Below are positions 14,662-22,130 of a stretch of 64,000 nt of DNA, one piece after another. A program made the translations under genes and the position numbers. Where the stretch lies: assembly GCA_024232965.1 (NCBI GenBank), contig JACKQF010000009.1, forward strand, positions 124,001 to 188,000, in the 5' to 3' direction. Under the pieces are notes generated by a model that saw nothing but the letters and a program-made list of their open reading frames with translations, did not search any database and was not told the DNA's origin. Within the stretch, counting starts at the first letter, position 1. Each line of letters starts with the position of its first letter. Source of the DNA: Verrucomicrobiaceae bacterium. Its GTDB lineage: Bacteria; Verrucomicrobiota; Verrucomicrobiia; Verrucomicrobiales; Verrucomicrobiaceae.

Positions 14662-15788
14662 ATTCCCCATCTCGCCAGACCATTCTCATCGTCGATGATC
14701 AGGAAGAGAATATCCGTGTCGTCGGCAGTGTACTCTCGCTGATGAACTACGACATTATTGCTGCGACGAGTGCTGCGCAGGCGATGAAGCGGCTACAAGC
14801 GCGGACACCTGACATCATCTTGCTAGACGTTATGATGCCAGAGGTCGATGGGCTTGCCGCCTGCCGTCAGATCAAGGAGGATCCCCGCTGGGCGGAAATT
14901 CCGATCATCTTTCTCTCGGCGGCGGATGATAAGAATGTCATCGTTCAGGCTCTGGAAGCGGGAGGTGTGGACTATGTGACGAAGCCCTTCAATCGCGCTG
15001 AGCTTTTGACTCGTGTTCGCACGCATCTGTCTCTCAAACAGGCTCGGGACAGTCTGCAACGTCTCGCCGAAGACAAGGACGAGATTCTCGGGATCCTAGC
15101 GCATGATCTAAAAAACGGAATTGTGGGTATTCAGCTAAGCGCAGGATTGCTCATGGAACGGGCGGGTGCTCTGCCGTCCAGATCGGCCTCCTTGGCGGAG
15201 AATATATGCCTGACTTCTGATCGATTGCTGGATCACCTGAAGATCTTTCTGGCAAACCAGCGTGCCGAGCATTTGCAGATGCACTGTGCGCCAGTAGATC
15301 TGCATGGAGTGGTCAAAAGAATCATCACGCAGGCGAGTCCGGCGGCGCAGTCAAAGGACATCACTCTCGATTTAGTGAACCACACCGATGGCGTTTTGGT
15401 GAAGGCAGATCATGAGGCGCTGTCGCAGGCCATGGAAAACCTTGTTTCCAATGGCGTGAAGTTCATGCCGTCGGGCGGGACGCTTCAAGTGATTATCGAA
15501 CGCCCGATGCTGGGCCGGGTTAAATGCATCGTCACCGACAGTGGTCCGGGGTTCAGTGAAGAGGATCGCATTAAAATATTCCGGCGCTACCAGCGCCTCA
15601 GTGCTGTGCCCACTGGTAATGAGCCTTCGACTGGCTTGGGGCTTTCAATTGTGAAGCGCCTACTCACGCAGATGAATGCTGATATCACTCTGAGTCCTGG
15701 AGCCGGCAGACTTGGTGGTGCAGAGTTTGTTGTGTCTCTTGAGGATGCCGCTGGCGTAGCTGTCGATGATACGAACCACTCCTCCTGA
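14658..15788 (+). CDS. Receiver-histidine kinase fusion protein
   Basis: A soluble 376-residue protein with domains in the order receiver, DHp, HATPase. The receiver has Asp12-Asp13 equivalents (IVDDQEENIR), phospho-acceptor Asp57 (LLDVMMPEVDG) and the KPF lysine at 109. The dimerisation helix carries His149 (GILAHDLKNGIVGIQL). The HATPase N box reads MENLVSNGVKFMPSGG and the G boxes DSGPGF and STGLGLSIV. Such proteins can take phosphate on the receiver and in turn control their kinase core, acting as a middle step of a relay. It overlaps both neighbours by a few bases (ATGA at 14658, TGATG at 15786-15790), so the three proteins are probably made in fixed ratio. Confidence 0.9.
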   Translation: MNSPSRQTILIVDDQEENIRVVGSVLSLMNYDIIAATSAAQAMKRLQARTPDIILLDVMMPEVDGLAACRQIKEDPRWAEIPIIFLSAADDKNVIVQALEAGGVDYVTKPFNRAELLTRVRTHLSLKQARDSLQRLAEDKDEILGILAHDLKNGIVGIQLSAGLLMERAGALPSRSASLAENICLTSDRLLDHLKIFLANQRAEHLQMHCAPVDLHGVVKRIITQASPAAQSKDITLDLVNHTDGVLVKADHEALSQAMENLVSNGVKFMPSGGTLQVIIERPMLGRVKCIVTDSGPGFSEEDRIKIFRRYQRLSAVPTGNEPSTGLGLSIVKRLLTQMNADITLSPGAGRLGGAEFVVSLEDAAGVAVDDTNHSS

Positions 15789-17140
15789 TGGACATTCTGA
15801 TTGTAGATGATGAAAAGATTATTCGTGACTCGGTCTCCCAACTTTTGGAAGACGCCGATCACTACACCGAGTGCGCGGACAACGGCGATTCCGCCTTGAA
15901 GTCGTTGTCAGAGGCAGAGTTCCAACTGGTCTTGCTGGATGTGAATCTTGGCAGAGAGAGTGGTCTGGATGTCCTGGCTCAGATCCAAAAAAAGCATCCT
16001 GGCATTCCGGTTGTGGTCTTTACCGCCGCCGCAACCGTGCAAACGGCTGTCGAAGCAATGCGACTGGGTGCGCTGGATTTCTTGGAGAAGCCTTTCACCC
16101 GACAGCAGTTAACGATGGTCTTGTCGCGTATCCAGAAGCACCAAAAACTGGTGGAGAAAGTTGTGGATCTACAGAGACAGGTGGCATCTCAATCGCCGGA
16201 GGCGGTTTTTGAATCGTCCAGTCCCGAAGTGCGAGGCATCTACGATGTGCTATTTCGCGCGGCGGGGAGTCCGGCGTCGATCTTGATCTTGGGTGAAAGT
16301 GGAACCGGTAAAACCGTGGCTGCACGTGCAGTGCATCAGGCCAGCAGTCGTGCGGACAAAGCTTTCATCACGGTGAACACGCCAGGACTCTCGCGCGAGT
16401 TGGTGGAGAGCGATCTCTTCGGGCATGTGAAGGGCTCCTTTACCGGGGCGATTCGTGATCACTGGGGAAAAGTCAAGGCGGCGGATGGAGGCACTCTTTT
16501 CCTGGATGAGATTGGCGAATTGCCAATGGATCTGCAGGCAAAGTTGCTGCGACTTCTCCAGGATCGCGAATATGAGCGAGTCGGGGAAAACACCACCCGA
16601 AAGGCAGATGTCCGCATTGTTGCCGCTACCAATAGGGACCTGAAGGGTGCGGTTCAGGACGGCACGTTCCGCGAAGATCTCTTTTACCGACTGAACGTCA
16701 TTACCGTGGAGATGCCTCCCCTGCGGAGGCGGCCGGAGGATCTTTTGGAATTTGCGGGGAACTACGTCAAATTCTTTGCTGGACAGTTCGGTCGTAAGCT
16801 CAAAGGACTTTCGAGTGATGCGAAGAAGCATGTGTTGGCTCACACCTGGCCTGGAAATTTGAGGGAATTGCGCAATGCCATCGAGCGTGCCGTGATCCTC
16901 TGTCAAGGGGATGAGATCACCTCCGCAGACTTGCCCTTGGGCGATGCCGTGACCCGCCGCGAATTGAAGTCAGATGCACTTGGGGTGGGTGACTCGATCA
17001 CCCTAGAGGATCTGGAGACCGCTCACATCCATGCTCTGCTGGAAAAGATATCCAATCTTGCGGATGTTGCTCGCGTACTCGGCATTGATCAGGCCACGCT
17101 CTATCGGAAGCGCAAGAAGCTAGGCTTAACGAAGGACTAG
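15788..17140 (+). CDS. NtrC-family sigma-54-dependent response regulator
   Basis: The product has 450 residues. Receiver (about 1-115) with acidic pair Asp7-Asp8, phospho-acceptor Asp51 and Lys101. Central AAA+ domain (about 142-370) with Walker A GESGTGKT at 169-176, GSFTGA loop at 216-221 and Walker B GGTLFLDEIG at 234-243, plus the arginine-rich sensor region near NVITVEMPPLRRRPEDL. C-terminal Fis-type helix-turn-helix ending ATLYRKRKKLGL. The GAFTGA loop, here GSFTGA, contacts sigma-54, so this protein should activate -24/-12 promoters. It is the obvious candidate to bind the TGCA-N3-TGCA pairs, one of which begins 20 bp after its stop codon. Confidence 0.95.
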   Translation: MDILIVDDEKIIRDSVSQLLEDADHYTECADNGDSALKSLSEAEFQLVLLDVNLGRESGLDVLAQIQKKHPGIPVVVFTAAATVQTAVEAMRLGALDFLEKPFTRQQLTMVLSRIQKHQKLVEKVVDLQRQVASQSPEAVFESSSPEVRGIYDVLFRAAGSPASILILGESGTGKTVAARAVHQASSRADKAFITVNTPGLSRELVESDLFGHVKGSFTGAIRDHWGKVKAADGGTLFLDEIGELPMDLQAKLLRLLQDREYERVGENTTRKADVRIVAATNRDLKGAVQDGTFREDLFYRLNVITVEMPPLRRRPEDLLEFAGNYVKFFAGQFGRKLKGLSSDAKKHVLAHTWPGNLRELRNAIERAVILCQGDEITSADLPLGDAVTRRELKSDALGVGDSITLEDLETAHIHALLEKISNLADVARVLGIDQATLYRKRKKLGLTKD

Positions 17141-17160
17141 ATGGGTGTGCCCCAAGGCTT

Positions 17161-17202
17161 TGCAAATTGCAACTTGGCCACGTTTTGCTACTGCAATTTG
17201 CA
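17161..17202. promoter_or_regulatory. Paired activator sites (UAS pair D)
   Basis: TGCAAATTGCA at 17161-17171 and TGCAATTTGCA at 17192-17202. These are exact reverse complements of each other with centres 31 bp apart, so together they form a large symmetric element. The second centre is 86 bp upstream of the -24 GG of the promoter at 17281-17297. Confidence 0.7.
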
Positions 17203-17280
17203 CTGATTGTGCGGGGGGATGGGAAACTGTTTGAGGCTGGAATCCCCATGTTATGGGCGTTGGCTGGTCGTCGTGAGTGA

Positions 17281-17297
17281 TTGGCATGCTGCTTGCA
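17281..17297 (+). promoter_or_regulatory. Sigma-54 promoter of the ElaB/YqjD-like gene
   Basis: TTGGCATGCTGCTTGCA: TGGCA then TTGCA with ideal spacing. GG is at 17283-17284 and GC at 17295-17296. It is one base off consensus in the -24 box. Predicted start near 17308, about 50 bases before the ATG at 17359. Confidence 0.8.
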
Positions 17298-17358
17298 ACT
17301 ACCTGGAGTAGCAGGCGCCGAGAATGGCGCGATCAAAACGAACAACAACTCTTCCACT

Positions 17359-17688
17359 ATGAAAACGCAACTCTCCGCTGATCTTCAACAGACCGCAAAC
17401 CACCTCAAGGACGAAGCCATCAATCTGGGTAACTCCGCAATTGAGAACGCCCGGGACCGTGTCGTCGCGCCAGCAGTCAATGCCGCCGCGAATGCTGGTC
17501 AATATGCCCAGCATGTGTATGAGGATGCTCGTGAAGCGGTGACGAAGCAGTTGAGTCAAGCCGGTGGTGTCGCTCGTCAGCAATGCGATACGGCTGTGAA
17601 ATGGGCCGCTGCCAATCCCCTTGCCGCTATCGGGGTGGCCTTTGTTGCTGGCCTGTTCTTCGCAAAGTCTGCCCTGACTTCGCGCTAA
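17359..17688 (+). CDS. ElaB/YqjD/DUF883-like membrane-anchored stress protein
   Basis: The product has 109 residues. An amphipathic helical N-terminal 80 residues rich in Ala, Gln and Asn (for example HLKDEAINLGNSAIENARDR) is followed by a C-terminal hydrophobic segment preceded by AAANPLAAIGVAFVAGLFFA. That NP-x-A-x-IG-x-A-x-x-x-G pattern is the hallmark of ElaB/YqjD/DUF883 proteins, which are tail-anchored in the inner membrane; E. coli YqjD binds ribosomes in stationary phase. Whether this one does is unknown. It opens a run with the DUF1469-type gene (43 bp on) and the overlapping gene at 18129. Confidence 0.8.
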   Translation: MKTQLSADLQQTANHLKDEAINLGNSAIENARDRVVAPAVNAAANAGQYAQHVYEDAREAVTKQLSQAGGVARQQCDTAVKWAAANPLAAIGVAFVAGLFFAKSALTSR

Positions 17689-17730
17689 ACGGGAGCTGCG
17701 ACCACGCGAATCCAATTCTCAATCATCATC

Positions 17731-18147
17731 ATGCTATCCGAACCCGCATCGGTCTCTGAAACGACAACGGACGAATCTGGGAATACCGGATCCGTGCAGT
17801 CGCTGCTACAGCGAACTCTCAGCTACCTAGATGCGCGTTTGAAGCTTTTGAAGGCAGAAGCACGGGGGGCGGCATCAACGGGAGTGGTTGCCCTCGCCGT
17901 TCTCTTGTTAGCCTTCACCGCCGGAGCCGTAGCGTTTGCTGCGGTCTCCGGTGCGTTGGTGGTTTGGACTGCGCGCTCTTGGTGGCATGGGGACCTGCTT
18001 CCCGCGGCGCTCTCCGTAGCCGCCATCGATTTGTTCATTGCCATCGCTGCCGGCTACGTAGCTCGACGTCTGATTCGCAGGGCCAGATTCTTTCAACACA
18101 GTATTCAAGAGATCGAGGAGGATCTAAAATGGCAACAAGGCCAATGA
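17731..18147 (+). CDS. Holin-like DUF1469 (YqjE-type) membrane protein
   Basis: The product has 138 residues. After a polar N-terminus there is LLQRTLSYLDARLKLLKAEA at about residues 25-44, then two membrane helices (about 48-78 and 90-112) and a basic, charged C-terminus. This is the layout of the DUF1469/phage-holin superfamily III proteins, of which YqjE lies beside YqjD in E. coli. The same pairing is seen here. The membership is inferred from layout and context rather than a strong motif. The end overlaps the next gene by 19 bp. Confidence 0.7.
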   Translation: MLSEPASVSETTTDESGNTGSVQSLLQRTLSYLDARLKLLKAEARGAASTGVVALAVLLLAFTAGAVAFAAVSGALVVWTARSWWHGDLLPAALSVAAIDLFIAIAAGYVARRLIRRARFFQHSIQEIEEDLKWQQGQ

Positions 18148-18536
18148 CCGACGAAATTGCAGTTCTCAGAGGGCGTCTTGCGATTGCCCGAGGTGAATTG
18201 AGGGAATCCGCCCTGGACGTGGAACACCAGTTCAATCTTCCCAGGCGTTTTCGTGCCGAACTGGACGCACATCCGCTCAAGTGGTTATCCATCAGTGCAG
18301 CCGCAGGCATCGTCGCTGCCAAAGTGGTGCCCTTTCTTTTTCGGCTGACTGGGCGTTCGTTCACCGCAACGGTGGTCGCTCCTCTCCTACGCACTGCCGC
18401 AGTGACGGCGCTGCCGCTGCTTGCGGACACATTCTCCCGAAAGTTCTTCGGCCAGGACCGATTCGTAACTCCGATGCAGCCGGTTCATCGTGGAGAGGTG
18501 ATCGACGTGCAAGTTGCGCCTTCGGTGGTGCAGTGA
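18129..18536 (+). CDS. Hypothetical protein of the YqjD/YqjE-like cluster
   Basis: A 135-residue protein from the ATG at 18129, overlapping the preceding gene by 19 bp. It has a helical polar N-terminus (EIAVLRGRLAIARGELRESA), a segment with HPLKWLSISAAAGIVAAKVV that resembles the NP-x-x-x-x-x-x-AAAG tail motif of YqjD relatives, and a second hydrophobic stretch (AVTALPLLADTFSRKF). It is comparable in place to YqjK, the third gene of the E. coli yqjCDEK cluster, although I cannot see direct similarity. Function unknown. Confidence 0.65.
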   Translation: MATRPMTDEIAVLRGRLAIARGELRESALDVEHQFNLPRRFRAELDAHPLKWLSISAAAGIVAAKVVPFLFRLTGRSFTATVVAPLLRTAAVTALPLLADTFSRKFFGQDRFVTPMQPVHRGEVIDVQVAPSVVQ

Positions 18537-18615
18537 GAGTGGGCTCAGCTATTTGGAATAGTGTCGCATGGCTTTCTGGCTTGCCTTTCACCTACGGGCC
18601 CATCATTCTGTGAGT

Positions 18616-19080
18616 ATGCGTAAAGCCGTAGCGTTATTCTTCCTCGCGTCCCTGTGGTCGTTCAGTCAAGCGGCAGAGCCGGTGATTGCTATGCGGTTGT
18701 TGTCACCAACTCCTCATGAGGGCGTTTCGGAAATGAAGACTGGGGACGAGATGGTTTGGGTCGAGAAAGAGATATTGATCGACGATAATGACATCGCGTC
18801 TGCGGCTTTGGGGGCGGATCGCAATGGTCCCATTGTCACGATCAAGTTTACGAAGGAAGGTTCGGAACGCTTTGCCAAAGTTACAAAGGCAAGTATCGGC
18901 ATGCGATTGGCGATCATCCACGATGGCAAAATTTTGATGGCTCCCGTCATCCGCGATGAGATAACTGGTGGCGAAGCCATTTTATCAGGGCGTTTTTCCG
19001 AGGCCGAAGCAGGCGAGCTTTCTGCTAAGATTAACAAAGCTGCGAAGGTGGCGGCGGAAGCCGAGGAGCCGTCGTCGTAG
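18616..19080 (+). CDS. Secreted protein with a SecD P1-head-like domain
   Basis: The product has 154 residues. A signal peptide (MRKAVALFFLASLWSFSQAA) precedes a single domain (about 25-140) with the SecD/SecDF P1-head pattern: NGPIVTIKFTKEGSERFAKV, IGMRLAIIHDGKILMAPVI and GGEAILSGRFSEAEAGELSA. In SecD this periplasmic head sits between membrane helices and aids protein export. Here it is free, with no membrane segments and no SecD or SecF gene nearby. The ATG at 18616 was chosen over 18568 because the signal peptide starts there. The role is unknown; an envelope or chaperone-like role is a guess. Confidence 0.75.
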   Translation: MRKAVALFFLASLWSFSQAAEPVIAMRLLSPTPHEGVSEMKTGDEMVWVEKEILIDDNDIASAALGADRNGPIVTIKFTKEGSERFAKVTKASIGMRLAIIHDGKILMAPVIRDEITGGEAILSGRFSEAEAGELSAKINKAAKVAAEAEEPSS

Positions 19081-19134
19081 CCAGGAGCTGACAAGCTGAA
19101 CTGGTTCGAAGGGCGATGGTTTTTATGCGATGTC

Positions 19135-19485
19135 TCAGACAGGAGTGTCTTGGCCACGGTCGATCCATGGTTCTACGCGCTCGAGGAGGAGTTCGATCAG
19201 TTCGGGATCCATGGGCTGGTAGTCATCTGGGATGTTTAGCACGGCGACCTCGACATCGCGGAATTCTTTGGGGAATTGGTCTCGCAGTCGTTGCTTGTGT
19301 TCGTGCTCCATGACCAGCACCAGATCTGCCCAACGGAGAAGGGATGCGGTAACCCGGTAGCGGGCGGCGGAGCTGGTGCCTGCGGAGCGGGCTTCGATGC
19401 GCGGGTCGTTGCGGTAGATCGCCTCTGCCGTGGGGCTGCGCCATTGATTGCGGCTGCAAACGAAAAGGATGCGCAGGGGCGTCAT
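19135..19485 (-). CDS. Low-molecular-weight tyrosine phosphatase-like protein
   Basis: The product has 116 residues from the ATG at 19485. It begins ILFVCSRNQWRSPTAEAIYR, where C-SRNQW-R is the CX5R phosphatase loop of the low-molecular-weight PTP and arsenate reductase superfamily, with a serine following Arg. It is shorter than typical LMW-PTPs (about 150 residues), and the usual DPY acid motif near the C-terminus is not evident, so catalysis by this protein is uncertain. It starts one base after the L,D-transpeptidase stop codon and is probably translated with it. Confidence 0.7.
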   Translation of the reverse strand: MTPLRILFVCSRNQWRSPTAEAIYRNDPRIEARSAGTSSAARYRVTASLLRWADLVLVMEHEHKQRLRDQFPKEFRDVEVAVLNIPDDYQPMDPELIELLLERVEPWIDRGQDTPV

Positions 19486-19486
19486 G

Positions 19487-20512
19487 CTAACGCACGATGA
19501 CGGTGGAGCCGGGCCGGACGAGATCAGGGAGTCTGATGGCATCCCAGTTGGCAAAGCGAACGCAGCCAGCGCTGCGGGAGCGTCCGATGGTGCGAGGTGA
19601 GGCCGTGCCGTGCAGACCGATGCCGCTTTTGCTGAGACCACACCAGATGATGCCGACGGGGCTGTTGGGGCCGGGTGGGATCTGGAAGGCGGTATCGCCA
19701 CGAGTGCCTTCTTCGAGGAATTTTTTGTCGTAGCGGAAGTTGGGTGTGGTCATCATGGTGGATACTTTCCAGGTGCCGATGGGGATGAACTCAGGCTTGC
19801 CGGGCGTGATCGGAAAGGCGGCCAGCATTACCTCGCTCGCATTGTAAACCGCCGCCATGCGCTCGGTGGTGTCCACAACGATCGTGTTCGTGCTCAGCAC
19901 CGCATCGTTTTTGTAGCCTTTGTATTTGGCCACATTTTCGATGAAGAAAGGTGCCACGTTTGGCACTCGGACGATGTCGCCCGGTTTCAATGCTTCGACG
20001 TTTACACCGGGGTTTGCCTTGGCGAGGAAAGTCTCGTCGGTGTGATAGCGCTCTGCCACCAATTCGCCGAGACTCCGGTAGGCCATGTAGGGGTAGGCCT
20101 CTTGCTCTTCGGGCTTCACTGGCAGGTCTGGATTGACGTATTGGACGAGTTCTTCCTTGATTTTGCAGGCGGCATACACGGTGGGCACAGCCTGTTCTGC
20201 GGACTCGATGACACTCTGCCAATCGTAGAGGTTGTCATTTCCGTGGGCAAAGTTGTAGTTCACCACGGCCTTGTAGGTAAACTCGCCCAAGGCTCCGTCG
20301 ATTTTGCCAGGGCCGAAAAATTTACGATCCAAGAAGACCTGCACCCGCAAAATAGTCTCGGGATCTTTGGGCACGGCAGGATCCGTCGCGGCGGGGCCCA
20401 GATCCTGAGCCATGGCAGCCTGCGCACTTACCAAAATTGCCGCTATTGCGCTGAGCTGGGTCATCACGCATTGGCGGCGAGACGCTGCAGGGGGGCTTAG
20501 GCGGGAGATCAT
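19487..20512 (-). CDS. L,D-transpeptidase (YkuD) with LysM-like domain
   Basis: The product has 341 residues. A signal peptide (alternative start at 20464, MTQLSAIAAILVSAQAAMAQ) is followed by a peptidoglycan-binding-like domain (about 50-95), a LysM-like repeat (about 140-190, ending ALKPGDIVRVPN) and a C-terminal YkuD catalytic domain with GIGLHGTASP and RSAGCVRFANWD, giving the catalytic His and Cys of the HX(n)SXGC(V/I)R motif. Such enzymes make 3-3 peptidoglycan crosslinks or attach proteins in the periplasm. It is upstream of, and practically abutting, the phosphatase-like gene. Confidence 0.9.
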   Translation of the reverse strand: MISRLSPPAASRRQCVMTQLSAIAAILVSAQAAMAQDLGPAATDPAVPKDPETILRVQVFLDRKFFGPGKIDGALGEFTYKAVVNYNFAHGNDNLYDWQSVIESAEQAVPTVYAACKIKEELVQYVNPDLPVKPEEQEAYPYMAYRSLGELVAERYHTDETFLAKANPGVNVEALKPGDIVRVPNVAPFFIENVAKYKGYKNDAVLSTNTIVVDTTERMAAVYNASEVMLAAFPITPGKPEFIPIGTWKVSTMMTTPNFRYDKKFLEEGTRGDTAFQIPPGPNSPVGIIWCGLSKSGIGLHGTASPRTIGRSRSAGCVRFANWDAIRLPDLVRPGSTVIVR

Positions 20513-20638
20513 GAGGGGGCAGTATTATTTTGTCCAGGTCGCTGGCCAGTATGGACGGACCCCAGGGGTTGTTCAATCGCTTCTTCACCCAGTTCCCATT
20601 GACAGGGCCGCTCCGCGCGCCCAACTACAGGCCTTATC

Positions 20639-21868
20639 ATGCGCCTCCGTTCATTCCAAGGTCTCGTCCCCGCCCCGCAACACGCTGCCAATGTCGCAGC
20701 AGTTCCCTATGATGTCGTCAATCGCGATGAAGCTCACGCGCTGGCGCACGATAATCCGTTGAACCTCCTGCACGTTGACCGGGCAGAGATCGATCTGGAT
20801 CCGGAAATCGATCCTTACAGCGACGCGGTTTACGCGAAGGCGCTGGAGAATTTCAAGACGATGCAGGCCGATGGCGTGCTGCTGAGGGAGTTGCAACCCA
20901 CCATGTATTTGTATCGCCAAATCATGGGCGAGCATTCGCAGACGGGTCTGGTAGCAGTCTGCCACACGGGCGACTACGAAAACGACATCATCAAGAAGCA
21001 CGAAAAAACGCGCCCGGACAAAGAGAATGATCGCACCCGATTGGTGGACACTTTGAGTGCCAACACCGGTCCGATCTTCCTCACCTATCGCGGCAAGGCT
21101 GGCATCAATGCGATCATCAACGGCCACCTCGAAAATGATGCTCCGATCTACGATCTCACTGCACCAGATGGTGTGCGTCATCAGTTGTGGAGACTGCCCC
21201 ACGGTGCCTGCGTTTCCCTGAGCGCGCTGTTCGAAAGCCAAGTCCCTTGCGCCTACGTCGCGGATGGTCACCACCGCGCTGCCAGTGCCTTTCGCGTCAG
21301 CAAAAAGCGCGCCGAAGAAAACCCCGGCCACACAGGCAATGAGGATTACAATTGGTTCCTCAGTGTCCTTTTCCCAGGTGATGAACTGGCGATCCTGCCC
21401 TACAACCGCGCCGTGAAGGACCTGAATTGCCAGGATCGCGAAGAGTTCCTGGCCAAGGTTGGTAGCATCTTCAAGGTCACACCCACCACGGAAAAAACTC
21501 CGCAACAGGCCGGTCAGTGCTGCATGTACATGAAGGGTCAGTGGTATCTCCTGGAGTGGGCTCCTGCGGCGGGTGCCAGCCCCATCGATCAATTGGATGT
21601 CAGTATCCTCCAGGATCAATTGCTCCAGCCGGTGCTAGGGATTGATGATCCGCGCACCAGCAAGCGCATTGATTTCATCGGAGGTATCCGTGGCACTGCG
21701 GAGTTGGAAAAGCTCGTGGATAGTCGCGACTTTGCCGTCGCTTTCTCGATGTATCCAGTCACGGTGGATCAGTTGATGGCCATCTCCGACGCCGGTCAAA
21801 TCATGCCGCCCAAGAGTACCTGGTTTGAGCCCAAGCTGCGCTCTGGCCTGTTTGTGCATACTTTTTGA
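20639..21868 (+). CDS. DUF1015 family protein
   Basis: A 409-residue cytoplasmic protein. It shows the DUF1015 landmarks: an N-terminal block with VPYDVVNRDEA (residues 22-32), the middle block KKHEKTRPDKENDRTRLVD and the strongly conserved VADGHHRAASAF at about 206. The family is widespread in bacteria and often sits near serA or other amino-acid genes; no catalytic activity has been firmly assigned, though its conserved His residues suggest an enzyme. Here it is flanked by unrelated genes, and about 260 bp of unremarkable non-coding DNA separate it from the next gene. Confidence 0.85.
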   Translation: MRLRSFQGLVPAPQHAANVAAVPYDVVNRDEAHALAHDNPLNLLHVDRAEIDLDPEIDPYSDAVYAKALENFKTMQADGVLLRELQPTMYLYRQIMGEHSQTGLVAVCHTGDYENDIIKKHEKTRPDKENDRTRLVDTLSANTGPIFLTYRGKAGINAIINGHLENDAPIYDLTAPDGVRHQLWRLPHGACVSLSALFESQVPCAYVADGHHRAASAFRVSKKRAEENPGHTGNEDYNWFLSVLFPGDELAILPYNRAVKDLNCQDREEFLAKVGSIFKVTPTTEKTPQQAGQCCMYMKGQWYLLEWAPAAGASPIDQLDVSILQDQLLQPVLGIDDPRTSKRIDFIGGIRGTAELEKLVDSRDFAVAFSMYPVTVDQLMAISDAGQIMPPKSTWFEPKLRSGLFVHTF

Positions 21869-22130
21869 CAGGTTCTTGTCGCGGACGAACACAGCGTCCA
21901 CCGTAACGCCCCACCCCGGGAAGCAAGCTTCCCTCGGCCTCAGCGCTCAAGCCCAACCACAAGAGGATTTCCTCAATTGTGCCGGCGAGGGATGGCCGAT
22001 GCCACCTGCTGGGATGAAGGATTCCGCCCGCAGCCCACAATAGCGCCAACGCAGGGCGCTCAAATCGCAAGAATAGAGCGAAAAGTGGCGTTTTCATCGG
22101 CTGCCTATCAACCCCCATCCAGCCCCGCTT

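Noticed and set aside
18573..18590. TGGCTTTCTGGCTTGC upstream of the SecD-like gene as a -24/-12 promoter.
   Set aside because: The spacing is off by one base and no TGCA-N3-TGCA pair lies upstream.
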